A DNA stretch of 64,000 nucleotides. Source: Clostridium beijerinckii. GTDB lineage: Bacteria; Bacillota; Clostridia; Clostridiales; Clostridiaceae. The notes under the pieces were generated by a model that ran no database searches, was not told the DNA's origin, and saw nothing but the letters and a program-made list of their open reading frames with translations. Shown in pieces: positions 45,288-54,394 of this stretch. The stretch lies in assembly GCF_036699995.1 (NCBI RefSeq), contig NZ_CP144906.1, positions 747,501-811,500 on the forward strand, read 5' to 3'. How positions within the stretch are numbered: the stretch's first letter is position 1; the number at the start of each line of letters is the position of its first letter. The translations under genes and the position numbers were made by a program.

Positions 45288-46355
45288 ATGAGCGATAGCA
45301 GAGATGTTATACAAGCTAGACTATTAACCAATATAAATGATTCGTACAATAAGTCTGAGGGTGAATTTATGTATGATGCGGAGATGCCAGTTGCAATTGA
45401 ACTTGAGGGCGCATATACGGAAATTGAAGGCGTATTAGATAGGAGATTTGCAGAAACATCTACTGGAAAGGATCTTGATAAAGTAGTAAAAGATGTTGGA
45501 TTAACACGTAAATTAACAACTCAATCTATTGGGAAAGTTACAATTACTGGAGTGGTCGGTTCTCCTATAAATAAAGGTGAACTCGTAGCTAGTGATAATG
45601 TTAACTTTGAATTTACAGAAACATTGGTTATACCTGAAAGTGGGAGTATAGATGTTTCAGTAAAATGTGTGAAATACGGTGAGGTCGGTAATATACCAGT
45701 TGGGGCTATTAAATATTTTCCAAAGACACTTTCAGGACTTCAAAAAGTAATTAATAAAGAATCTATTTCTAATGGATATAATGAGGAGACAGATGAAGAG
45801 TTAAGAAAAAGGTATTATGCTAAAATCCAGACTCCTGCAACGTCTGGGAATAAATATCACTATAGAAATTGGGCATTAGAGGTAACAGGTGTTGGAGATG
45901 CAAGAGTATTACCTTTATGGAATGGGAACGGAACTGTAAAAGTTGTTATTATAAATTCTAATAAGACTGGAGCTGATAGAACATTAGTAGATAGTGTTAA
46001 AAATTATATCGATCCAATTGATGGAATGGGCGAAGGACAAGCACCAATTGGAGCAACAGTAACAGTTGTTTCGGCGATTGAAAGGGCAATAAATATAACT
46101 GCAAATGTGAGTATAACTAATGGATTTAATCTTGGAGTAATACAAACAACTTTTAAAACATTGTTAATAGAATATTTGCAAAGTATTTCATTCAATGCTT
46201 CATATATAAGTATAGCAAAGATAGGGAAAATATTATTAAGTACTGAAGGAGTTATGGATTATTCTGATTTAAAAATTAATGGTGCAACATCAAATATTAA
46301 TTTAGATGATGAAGAAATTGCGGTAATTGGAAATGTGAGTTTGGGGGTGATGTGA
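45288..46355 (+). CDS. Baseplate J-like protein (XkdT)
   Basis: 355 residues. TGKDLDKVVKDVGLTRK, GEVGNIPVGAIKYFP and EETDEELRKRYYAKIQTPATSGN (in parts) are typical of baseplate J / gp47. It links wedges to the hub. GTGGTGAGAT precedes the ATG. One base separates it from the fibre gene. Confidence 0.92.
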   Translation: MSDSRDVIQARLLTNINDSYNKSEGEFMYDAEMPVAIELEGAYTEIEGVLDRRFAETSTGKDLDKVVKDVGLTRKLTTQSIGKVTITGVVGSPINKGELVASDNVNFEFTETLVIPESGSIDVSVKCVKYGEVGNIPVGAIKYFPKTLSGLQKVINKESISNGYNEETDEELRKRYYAKIQTPATSGNKYHYRNWALEVTGVGDARVLPLWNGNGTVKVVIINSNKTGADRTLVDSVKNYIDPIDGMGEGQAPIGATVTVVSAIERAINITANVSITNGFNLGVIQTTFKTLLIEYLQSISFNASYISIAKIGKILLSTEGVMDYSDLKINGATSNINLDDEEIAVIGNVSLGVM

Positions 46356-46356
46356 T

Positions 46357-48858
46357 TTGAATGTAACTAAATTCTATGAGAAACTCAATAAAATTGAAAA
46401 TAACATATATGTAATTGAGGAAGTTGTTGAAGTATTAAATGGAGTTTATGAATCAGAGCTACAACATGATAATGTAAATCTAAAGACATTGAATGTTTAT
46501 ACAGGAAGTAGACTTACAGGAAATAAGATTGAAGCATATTTTACATCAACTCCATCATTAGCTCCATGGAAAACAATAATTAAAATTTATTCTAATGTAA
46601 GTCCGATCTATATAAGCTATGAAACATTAGGGGATCAAGTTGAAGCAGGAGATATTAATAATCTTCAAGATTCTGTTGTTGAAACTCAAAAAAATCTTAA
46701 TAATGAAATTAATAGAGCTATAGGTGCTGAAAAAGTTCTAACTGATAATCTAAGTTCAGAAATATCAAGAGCAAAAGGTTCAGAAAATATATTAACTAAT
46801 AATTTAACTAATGAAGTTAATAGAGCAACAGCAGCGGAAAACTCTTTAAATAACAACATTAATTCAGAAGTAAATAGAGCTAAATCATCTGAAGGTACTT
46901 TGACAGCTAATCTTAACTCCGAAGTAACAAGAGCTACTAACGCAGAGAACACCATAACCAATAATCTTAATTCTGAAATTACTCGTGCTAAAGCCGCAGA
47001 AAATACACTAACAAATACAATTAATACTAACAAGCCTAATTGGGATGATAAATATACAAGGAATGAAGTTGATAATAAAATAAGCCAGGTTGTTAGTAAT
47101 ATGGATTGGAAGGAATCTGTAGCGACTTATGCTGATATAGCAACAACTTATCCAACACCTGATGATGGATGGACAGTTAATGTTAAAGATACAGATATTA
47201 CTTATAGGTATAGTGGAACTGCATGGATTCCTATTAGTGCTAACTCCATTCCTTTAGCTTCATCAAGCGTTGATGGAAAAATGTCTAAGCAAGACAAGAT
47301 AGATCATGATGATATGAATAGTAAAAAGCATACTCATTCTAACAAAAGTATTCTTGATATAATTACACAATCATTAATTGATAGTTGGAATAGTTCATAT
47401 GCACATATTAGTGATACCATCAAACACATTACCAGTAATGAAAGAACCTTATGGAATACTGTAAGTAATAAGGTTGATAAAATTACTGGGAAAAGTTTAT
47501 CTACAAATGATTTTGATAATAGCTATAAATCTAAAATTGATGGTATTAGTAACAATGCTAATAAAGTTGAAGCAAGCTCAATCAATGGAAATATAAAAGT
47601 AGATGGTGCTGAAAAAACAGTTTATATACATCCTAGTGGTACTAATCCACATGGTACAACTAAAGCTGATGTTGGATTATCTAATGTTGATAATACAAGT
47701 GATTTAAGTAAACCTATTTCAACAGCAGTTCAAGGTGCTTTGAATGGTAAAGCAAATAGCTCTCATACTCACACAAAAGCAAATATAATAGACTTCCCTA
47801 CTAGCTTGCCAGCTGATGGCGGAATAGCGAGCATGTTAGGTAATGCTGTTTTAGTATCAGATTATAATACATTAATCCCGTCAGTAATTGCGCAGGGGGC
47901 AATAACACCAATAAAGGCTAATAATACGGCTAATTCACCTTGGAATAACACTACATCAGGATTTTTAATTCAAAGTAATGATAGTGATAGTTTTCATATC
48001 TTAATATTTAGAAGTGGTGGAGATGGTTGGGCTTATAGATCTTGTTATCAAAACGTATGGGCTGGATGGAAAATATTTAGTGCTGACGGACATAGCCATG
48101 ACGATAGATATTATACTGAAACCGAAGCTGATACTAAATTTGCCACTAAGAGTGAGATATCACGGGCAGGCTATGGTGATATGCTTAAATCTGTTTATGA
48201 TACTAATAATAATGGAGTTGTAGATAGGACAGAAAAATTATATACTGCAAGAAAAATAAATGGTGTTAATTTTGACGGTAGTGGTGATATAACAATTTAT
48301 GATAACACTAAATTGCCAGTATCAGGTGGAACTGTAACAGGAAGAACATTGTTTAACCAAGGTATTTCAATTATTAATATAAATGGAGGAGCTGGAACTG
48401 AGGGCTTTATGTATTTAGCTCAAATAAAAGTAAATTCAAGTTATCAGAATCAACCAATAATTTTTGATATTCATCAAAGAGAAAGATTTGGGACTATAAT
48501 CATAAAATTTAATAGCCAAAACACATCAGATCCAACTTTAGCATATATAAATAAAATTGGAAACATTAATGCATATATATATAAATCTGCAACTAGCACA
48601 TGGGATTTATATATTCAAAAATCAGAAGGGTATGATTCTATAGATATAGTTGGCTTTGGTAAAGGCGATTACATGAATTCTACATCTGTAACATGGCAAT
48701 CTTTAACTGTAACGTCGCTTCCAGCAGGATATATAGAAGCTACAATAGCAACAATAGATATTATTTCTACTAGAGCAAACCAAGATTCCGATGGAAAATC
48801 AATTAACACTACTTATGTTAAGAAAAAATGTACATGGAATGATTTAAAGGGGGTATAG
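46357..48858 (+). CDS. Large tail fibre with 15-residue repeats
   Basis: 833 residues. The N-terminal ~110 would attach to the baseplate. Residues ~115-225 hold about seven units of about 15 residues of the form INRAIGAEKVLTDNL, a regular coiled-coil stalk. Then a carbohydrate-type middle (YNTLIPSVIAQGAITPIK) with the HSHDDRYYTETEADTKF fibre motif, and a C-terminal receptor-binding domain. TTG start behind GGGGGTGATG. It lies between the J and XkdU-like genes, which normally adjoin. Confidence 0.85.
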   Translation: MNVTKFYEKLNKIENNIYVIEEVVEVLNGVYESELQHDNVNLKTLNVYTGSRLTGNKIEAYFTSTPSLAPWKTIIKIYSNVSPIYISYETLGDQVEAGDINNLQDSVVETQKNLNNEINRAIGAEKVLTDNLSSEISRAKGSENILTNNLTNEVNRATAAENSLNNNINSEVNRAKSSEGTLTANLNSEVTRATNAENTITNNLNSEITRAKAAENTLTNTINTNKPNWDDKYTRNEVDNKISQVVSNMDWKESVATYADIATTYPTPDDGWTVNVKDTDITYRYSGTAWIPISANSIPLASSSVDGKMSKQDKIDHDDMNSKKHTHSNKSILDIITQSLIDSWNSSYAHISDTIKHITSNERTLWNTVSNKVDKITGKSLSTNDFDNSYKSKIDGISNNANKVEASSINGNIKVDGAEKTVYIHPSGTNPHGTTKADVGLSNVDNTSDLSKPISTAVQGALNGKANSSHTHTKANIIDFPTSLPADGGIASMLGNAVLVSDYNTLIPSVIAQGAITPIKANNTANSPWNNTTSGFLIQSNDSDSFHILIFRSGGDGWAYRSCYQNVWAGWKIFSADGHSHDDRYYTETEADTKFATKSEISRAGYGDMLKSVYDTNNNGVVDRTEKLYTARKINGVNFDGSGDITIYDNTKLPVSGGTVTGRTLFNQGISIININGGAGTEGFMYLAQIKVNSSYQNQPIIFDIHQRERFGTIIIKFNSQNTSDPTLAYINKIGNINAYIYKSATSTWDLYIQKSEGYDSIDIVGFGKGDYMNSTSVTWQSLTVTSLPAGYIEATIATIDIISTRANQDSDGKSINTTYVKKKCTWNDLKGV

Positions 48859-48859
48859 C

Positions 48860-49465
48860 ATGAACTATGGTACAACCCAATATGGAATTAATGAAGAAGA
48901 TAACATAGATGAGATAAAACTAATATCACCTGATCTCATGAAATATATGCCCGACTACTATATTACATCTAAAGTTATGAAGGAATTAGAAAATTCTAAT
49001 TCGCTGGAGCTTGGAAGATTAAATTATAAAATTAGAGATATAAAGAATCAGCTTTGGATAGATACTGCAACATGGGGTCTTAGCTACTGGGAAAAGGAAT
49101 ATGGAATTGAAACTAATTTATTATTAGGGTATGAACAAAGGCGAGAAGTACTTAAGGCTAAGAAAAGAGGGCAAGGCACAACAACTAAACAGATGATTAA
49201 AAATGTAGCTGAAACTTTTTCTGGGGGAGAAGTAAACATAATACAAGATAATCCCAACTATGCTTTTGTAGTTCAATTTGTTGGAGTTAAGGGGATACCA
49301 AAAAACATGCAGTTATTTAAAGATATGCTGGAAAATATTAAACCTGCACATCTAGGATACACGATTAAATACACTTATACTGTTTGGAATGTATTAAAAG
49401 AAAATAAATTAACATGTAACAATGCAAAATTGAAGACATGGGATGAGTTAAAAGTTTATGAATAG
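48860..49465 (+). CDS. XkdU-like tail protein (DUF2313)
   Basis: 201 residues. LMKYMPDYYITSKVMKELE at the N-terminus, DTATWGLSYWEKEYGIETN and RREVLKAKKRGQGTTTKQM in the middle fit YmfQ/XkdU (gpI-like) proteins that join fibres to the baseplate. One base after the fibre stop. AAAGGGGG precedes the ATG. Confidence 0.9.
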   Translation: MNYGTTQYGINEEDNIDEIKLISPDLMKYMPDYYITSKVMKELENSNSLELGRLNYKIRDIKNQLWIDTATWGLSYWEKEYGIETNLLLGYEQRREVLKAKKRGQGTTTKQMIKNVAETFSGGEVNIIQDNPNYAFVVQFVGVKGIPKNMQLFKDMLENIKPAHLGYTIKYTYTVWNVLKENKLTCNNAKLKTWDELKVYE

Positions 49466-49479
49466 AAAGGGTTGATTAA

Positions 49480-50856
49480 ATGTTAACAACAACAAATTAT
49501 GGATTGAAAAAGCCAGAAGGAACCGATGTTGTAAATATAGATGATTTTAATGGTAATGCTGATATTATAGATACAAAGCTAAAAGAAATTAACTCAGCAT
49601 TACCTCTTAAAGCTCCACTAGATTCTCCAGGGTTAACAGGAGCACCAACAGCACCAACTCAAACTCCAGGAGATAATAGTACCAAAATTGCTAATACTGC
49701 TTTTGTAACTACAGCGATAGCGAACAAAACAAGTGTAAGTGGAAATGCAGGAACAGCAACTAAGCTACAGACACCGAGAAATATAGCATTAGCTGGAGAT
49801 GTTACTGGTTCAGCCAACTTCGATGGATCAGGAAATATATCGATAACAACTACTGTAGCAGATGATAGTCATAATCACATTATAGCTAATGTAGATGGAT
49901 TACAAAGCGCTTTAGATGTAATAGATACGCACTTGTCAGATATGGTGTATCAGACAGCGAGTGGATCTGCCACAGCCATAACACTTACAATTAAAGGAAA
50001 GTTATTAACTGGATATCCAATAACTTTCATAGCAAGTGCAAACAATGGCGGAGCAGCAACCACTATAAATGGTAAAAAATTATATAAACCAGGAACGACA
50101 GTATCACCAAACTTAATAGCAGGAAAGGCGTATACTGTATGGTATAACTCAACTGGCGATTGTTTTTTTATCAAAGCTAGTGCAGAAGGTACTGCACTAG
50201 CGTCTGATGTACGTAAAAATAAAACATTTAGTAATGATAATGATACTGGTATAGTTGGAGGGCTTGATTTATCTTTATTAGTTAGTGGAAATATAAGAGC
50301 TGGTATTACTATAGATGGCGTTGCAGGTAAATCTTCCGTTGTAGATACACAAGATGCGAATGCATCAGCAGGACAAATATTAAATGGACAAACAGCTTAT
50401 ATAAACGGAAATAAAGTTGCAGGTAATATGCCAAATCATAGCGGAGCAGACAGCTCTGCAAATAGTATAGCAGGTACTAGCACAGGTAGAATATATGTAA
50501 GACCACAAGCAGGGTATTATGATGGTTCAGTTGCTTCATATGTAGATGATGGGAATTTTAATCCTGCTAATATAATTGCAGGTAAAAGTATATTTGGATT
50601 ATCTGGGACTGCAATACGAAGTACGTATACTACTGGTGTCTGTACAAAAAATGTCGCTGTTGAACTTGGATTTAGACCTAAATTTGTCGTGATAGATGGA
50701 AATTTTTTGCAAGTATATTCTGAATATAATCCTTCGTTAAACATGGGATTTTATAAATATACAGGTAATGGGTCTGGATCTAGTAATAATTTTATATCTA
50801 TTAGTGATACTGGTTTTACCTCCACTGGTGGTAGTGGCAAATTTATTTGTTGTTAA
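49480..50856 (+). CDS. Second tail fibre / receptor-binding protein
   Basis: 458 residues. N-terminal LTTTNYGLKKPEGTDVVNID is the usual attachment motif of clostridial XkdV-like fibres. The middle is Gly/Ala/Thr-rich repeats (SGNAGTATKLQTPRNIALAG), and the C-terminus (VELGFRPKFVVIDG to SISDTGFTSTGGSGKFIC) resembles the H-type tip fold. Expected to bind the cell surface and set host range. Confidence 0.85.
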   Translation: MLTTTNYGLKKPEGTDVVNIDDFNGNADIIDTKLKEINSALPLKAPLDSPGLTGAPTAPTQTPGDNSTKIANTAFVTTAIANKTSVSGNAGTATKLQTPRNIALAGDVTGSANFDGSGNISITTTVADDSHNHIIANVDGLQSALDVIDTHLSDMVYQTASGSATAITLTIKGKLLTGYPITFIASANNGGAATTINGKKLYKPGTTVSPNLIAGKAYTVWYNSTGDCFFIKASAEGTALASDVRKNKTFSNDNDTGIVGGLDLSLLVSGNIRAGITIDGVAGKSSVVDTQDANASAGQILNGQTAYINGNKVAGNMPNHSGADSSANSIAGTSTGRIYVRPQAGYYDGSVASYVDDGNFNPANIIAGKSIFGLSGTAIRSTYTTGVCTKNVAVELGFRPKFVVIDGNFLQVYSEYNPSLNMGFYKYTGNGSGSSNNFISISDTGFTSTGGSGKFICC

Positions 50857-50888
50857 AGTTATTAAATATATAAAGAAGGTGTGAAAAT

Positions 50889-51161
50889 ATGAATACATTA
50901 ATAATTTATGATATTACAGGAACTATTTTAAGTTCTCCAATAACAGGGGGATATATAAAGCCAACAGGAGAATTGCATTACCTAGAATTAGAAATTCCAG
51001 AAGGTAAAATAATAAAATCTATAAATACAGAAACAAAAGAACCTGTTTTGGAAGATATACCAAAATCAGATATAGAAAAATTACAAGAACAGGTAAATAA
51101 TTTAGCACAAGCAAATGCAGAATTAACAAGTATAGTAGCAATGGGAAATAGCAATGCTTAG
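50889..51161 (+). CDS. Small tail-associated protein, unknown
   Basis: 90 residues: N-terminal beta-rich (MNTLIIYDITGTILSSPITGG), C-terminal coiled coil (KLQEQVNNLAQANAEL). Its place right after a fibre gene suggests an XkdW-like fibre accessory or chaperone. AAGAAGGTG precedes the ATG. Confidence 0.65.
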   Translation: MNTLIIYDITGTILSSPITGGYIKPTGELHYLELEIPEGKIIKSINTETKEPVLEDIPKSDIEKLQEQVNNLAQANAELTSIVAMGNSNA

Positions 51162-51195
51162 TATAATAAATTTAATTTTAAGGAGAGTGTTTAAA

Positions 51196-51369
51196 ATGCA
51201 ATTTAATAAAAACAGTGGATGTGTAAAAGTATGGGTAACATTAATGGTAGGAGGTACTTACGAATATAAAGATGTTCCCAATCTTTTGAATTTACAAGAG
51301 CAAGTAAAATTAGTTCTTGTAGATATGGGAGTTATGGAAGACGTAGCTAAAGAAAGTACTGCATCATAG
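51196..51369 (+). CDS. Small phage protein in the tail-lysis junction
   Basis: 57 residues. ATG 51196 is chosen because AAGGAGAG lies 8 bases upstream; an ATG at 51154 would add 14 residues but overlaps the previous gene. No family recognised; position resembles XkdX. A terminator follows. Confidence 0.55.
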   Translation: MQFNKNSGCVKVWVTLMVGGTYEYKDVPNLLNLQEQVKLVLVDMGVMEDVAKESTAS

Positions 51370-51411
51370 GAAAAAGGGGCGTAGAAAATTAAATAAAAAT
51401 AAAGCAATATT

Positions 51412-51436
51412 AAGGGCTCTTAGGAGTTCTTTTTTG
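51412..51436 (+). terminator. Terminator between tail and lysis genes
   Basis: AAGGGCTC (51412-51419) and GAGTTCTT (51424-51431) form an 8-bp stem with two G-U pairs, followed by a T run. Confidence 0.7.
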
Positions 51437-51466
51437 TTGCTTAAATTTACAGAAAGAAGGTTAATA

Positions 51467-51751
51467 ATGGAAACAATAAGCATTGCATTAATATGCACGC
51501 TATTAGGAGTTACTATAAGCTATGCGACTTTTCAATTAAATAAAGGTAACTCAATACGAGCAGAAACTAAAGAAGGTGCCATAATGGCAGCCAAACTTGA
51601 TTTTATATCTCAGGGCGTAAATAATATTCAAGTTAAAATGGAAGCTCAAGAAGGAAAATTAAGTCAAATAAATGAAAGAGTTGCTAGGGTTGAGGAATCA
51701 ACAAAATCAGCTCATCACAGATTAGATAATATAGAAAAAGGAGAAATGTAA
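51467..51751 (+). CDS. XhlA-like membrane-anchored protein, holin partner
   Basis: 94 residues. One N-terminal membrane segment (ISIALICTLLGVTISYATF) and a C-terminal coiled coil (KLSQINERVARVEESTKSAHHRL). This layout and the place before a holin match XhlA/holin-accessory proteins. AGAAGG precedes the ATG. Confidence 0.7.
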   Translation: METISIALICTLLGVTISYATFQLNKGNSIRAETKEGAIMAAKLDFISQGVNNIQVKMEAQEGKLSQINERVARVEESTKSAHHRLDNIEKGEM

Positions 51752-51752
51752 A

Positions 51753-52247
51753 ATGAAAGAAGTATTGATTAGTCAAGTTGCACCAGTGGCGGCTACTGCG
51801 GTAGTAGCAATTTTAGTAGCACTTATTAAAGCTGTTGGAGGTGCAACAATAGAAGTATTAGCCAAAAAGAAAGAAGAAATTGAGCAAAAAATCAAAGCAA
51901 CAGGACATGAAGAAGAATTAAAAACAGCAAAAGAAGTATGGGGTATTATAGAAGAAAAATATAGAATTACAGAAAATGCAAATCAAGTTTTAGGATCTAA
52001 ATCAAATGAGTTCGATAAATTATTACTTAAAAGAATACCAGGACTATCTCAAGAAAATCTCAATGATTTAAGACAAGCTATAGCAGGACAAGTTAACGTT
52101 GGAAAGCAAGCTATATTAACTAAAGAAGATGCAATAAAGCAATTGCAACATACTAATACCTTATTACAATCAGAGAATAAATCTCTTAAAGAGCAATTAA
52201 ATAAAGTTCAAACTTTAGTAGGCACAACAAAAACAGAAAGTAATTAA
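51753..52247 (+). CDS. Phage holin, LLH-type
   Basis: 164 residues. One N-terminal membrane segment (VAPVAATAVVAILVALIKAVGG, about 9-30), then KKKEEIEQKIKATGHEEEL and a coiled coil, typical of the LLH family of holins (fused linker type). It would form membrane lesions that let the amidase out. AAAGGAG precedes the ATG, one base after the previous stop. Confidence 0.82.
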   Translation: MKEVLISQVAPVAATAVVAILVALIKAVGGATIEVLAKKKEEIEQKIKATGHEEELKTAKEVWGIIEEKYRITENANQVLGSKSNEFDKLLLKRIPGLSQENLNDLRQAIAGQVNVGKQAILTKEDAIKQLQHTNTLLQSENKSLKEQLNKVQTLVGTTKTESN

Positions 52248-52250
52248 TTA

Positions 52251-52280
52251 AAGGTGCTCGCCAAGAACACCTTATTATAT
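52251..52280 (+). terminator. Weak hairpin after the holin gene
   Basis: AAGGTG (52251-52256) pairs with CACCTT (52268-52273), followed by an AT-rich run. It resembles the hairpin at 28228-28250. It may uncouple holin from amidase transcription only partly. Confidence 0.45.
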
Positions 52281-52306
52281 TTTATTGAAGAAGGGAATTG
52301 ATTTTA

Positions 52307-53071
52307 ATGAAAATTGGACTAAGAGCAGGACATAGTGAAAATTGTACAGGAGCAATAGGAATTGTTGATGAACATGAGCAAATGAAAAAGTATTATGCAG
52401 TAGTTAAGTCGGTATTTGAAAAGTACGGCCATACTGTTATAGATTGCAATTCAAATGCTAATACAGAGGATGGAGAGTTAAGTGAGGGAGCCAATAAAGC
52501 TAATAACAGTAATGTAGACTTTTTTGCTAGTCTGCATATGAATTCTTTTAATGGTCAGGCAAAAGGGACAGAAGTATTAGTTTCTAGTGAATCTAGTAAA
52601 GCATATCCAGTAGCGCAAAGACTTGTAGATAATTTTACTGAGTTAGGTTTTTATAATAGAGGTGTTAAATTTCAAAAGCTTTTTGAAATGAATCATATAT
52701 TAGCACCAAATATTATTTCAGAAATCTGTTTTTGCGATTCTCAGGAAGACATTGATATATATAATAAATACTCATGGGAGCAATTAGCATATGTGTTTTG
52801 CAACGCAATAGATTCTAATATACCTAAGGAAGTTTCTAGTAGTGAAAATAATAGAAAATATTATGTCGTAACCAATTATTTGCCTGTAGCTTATACAGGA
52901 TATGATGGAGTAGATATTAATTATGTATTGAGTTATTTTAATGATATTAAATGTTATGTAAGAGGCAATGAAAAAGGTATTTGGATAGAAACAGAATATC
53001 TAAGATTAGATAAATGTAATGAGCTTAAAAAAATTCTTGGAAGTTGGTTCTATGAAATAAAAGGGGAATAG
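52307..53071 (+). CDS. N-acetylmuramoyl-L-alanine amidase (endolysin)
   Basis: 254 residues. Amidase_3 domain (1-170): zinc ligands His in RAGHSEN (about 8), Glu in DEHEQM, His in ASLHMNS (about 76), and catalytic Glu in IISEICFCD. The C-terminal ~80 residues are an unassigned, probably wall-binding domain. It cuts the bond between muramic acid and the stem peptide for host lysis. No signal peptide, so holin-dependent. AAGAAGGGA lies before ATG 52307; TTG 52298 is a possible alternative. Confidence 0.9.
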   Translation: MKIGLRAGHSENCTGAIGIVDEHEQMKKYYAVVKSVFEKYGHTVIDCNSNANTEDGELSEGANKANNSNVDFFASLHMNSFNGQAKGTEVLVSSESSKAYPVAQRLVDNFTELGFYNRGVKFQKLFEMNHILAPNIISEICFCDSQEDIDIYNKYSWEQLAYVFCNAIDSNIPKEVSSSENNRKYYVVTNYLPVAYTGYDGVDINYVLSYFNDIKCYVRGNEKGIWIETEYLRLDKCNELKKILGSWFYEIKGE

Positions 53072-53084
53072 TGCATAAAAAAAT

Positions 53085-53172
53085 AAAACCAGGGAAATCT
53101 ATTATTGTCGAGATAATATAAATGCCTGGTTTTACTATATGTAAAAGGGGATAATCCCTTCTTACATATAGT
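53085..53172 (+). terminator. Two strong hairpins closing the late operon
   Basis: AAAACCAGG/CCTGGTTTT (53085-53133) encloses a long loop. Directly after it, ACTATATGTAA/TTACATATAGT (53134-53172) has an inner AAGGG/CCCTT stem. The first ends in TTTT and fits a terminator; the second is nearly a full palindrome and may work from either side. Confidence 0.75.
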
Positions 53173-53299
53173 ATTATATCCATGTATTTTATTAACTATA
53201 CACTTTTTTATAAAAAAATAAGGCAGCAACAAAAGTTACCACCAATATCTGCAAGTATTAGTATAGCTTATTGCTTCCTTAAATACAAGGAGTGATTAA

Positions 53300-54295
53300 G
53301 TGTTAAATGAAGAGTTAGCAATAAAAATTCTCGGGAGAATAACATTGCTTTTCACAGAGTTAGAAATAAATCTATCAAAGCAGCTAGAATTGAAGAAGGA
53401 ATTGGATGAAATACTATATGATTATGAAATAACAAGTAAATGTACAGAATTAACCACAAGTGATATAAAAGGAAAAGCAAAGCTATATATTGCTTGCAAA
53501 AAATTAGAAGGATTAAGTAATAAGACATTATATAATTATGTATTGTTTTTAGAAAAATTAGATATGTTTTTTAATAAACCATGCTCTACTATAGGAACTA
53601 TGGATTTAAGAATGTTTTTAGCTGCATATAGTAAAGATAAAGCAGCTGGTACCACAAATGGATATATAACAATGCTTAAAGGTTTCTTTGGATGGCTACA
53701 GGCAGAAGAATATATTCTTAAAAATCCAGCCTTTCAATTAAAGCAAACAAAAGTGCCTAAAATAATTTTACAAGGGTATAAAGCAGATAACTTAGAAAAA
53801 CTAAGAGAAGCTTGTGTAACGGAAAAAGAAAAATGTTTATTCGAGTTGCTGGATAGTACAGCTTGCAGAATAGGAGAAATAGACGAGGTGAAAATAGAAG
53901 ACATTAATTGGCAAGAACAAAGTATAATTGTTACTGGTAAAGGAAGCAAGGAAAGAATTGTTTATTTTTCTACTAAAGCAAAATTACATATACAAGCCTA
54001 TATTCAAAACAGATCAAATGGATATTTATTTATTTCAGATAAAGCTCCATATCAACATATTAAGGTTAGAGCATTGCAACTTATTTTATTAAGGATTAAA
54101 AAAAGAACAGGTATAGCAGAGCGTGTACATTGTCATAAATTTAGAAGAACTCAAGCAACTTATCTTTTAAATTCAGGAATGACAATTCAAGGGGTACAAA
54201 AAATATTAGGTCATACAAGTCCAGAGACTACTCAAAGGTATGCTCAACTTTCTCAAGAAAACCTTAAAAATGAGTATAAGAGATTGGTTCACTAA
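53300..54295 (+). CDS. Full-length tyrosine recombinase (XerC/D type)
   Basis: 331 residues. An N-terminal SAM-like core-binding domain (about 60-165) and a catalytic domain with Arg in CRIGEIDE (about 193), HKFRRTQA (about 277), His in LGHTSPETTQRYA and the Tyr nucleophile in RYAQL (about 313). It is catalytically complete, near the right end of a prophage that already encodes a serine integrase. GTG start behind AAGGAGTGATTAA. It could resolve dimers or have been gained with the Ltp gene. Confidence 0.9.
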   Translation: MLNEELAIKILGRITLLFTELEINLSKQLELKKELDEILYDYEITSKCTELTTSDIKGKAKLYIACKKLEGLSNKTLYNYVLFLEKLDMFFNKPCSTIGTMDLRMFLAAYSKDKAAGTTNGYITMLKGFFGWLQAEEYILKNPAFQLKQTKVPKIILQGYKADNLEKLREACVTEKEKCLFELLDSTACRIGEIDEVKIEDINWQEQSIIVTGKGSKERIVYFSTKAKLHIQAYIQNRSNGYLFISDKAPYQHIKVRALQLILLRIKKRTGIAERVHCHKFRRTQATYLLNSGMTIQGVQKILGHTSPETTQRYAQLSQENLKNEYKRLVH

Positions 54296-54394
54296 TATGT
54301 ATATAGAAATTACTATTTTTAACTATATTAAATTTGTTTGACAAAATCTCCATGTTATATACAATTAATATATAAAAATATTTAGGGGGGAATA

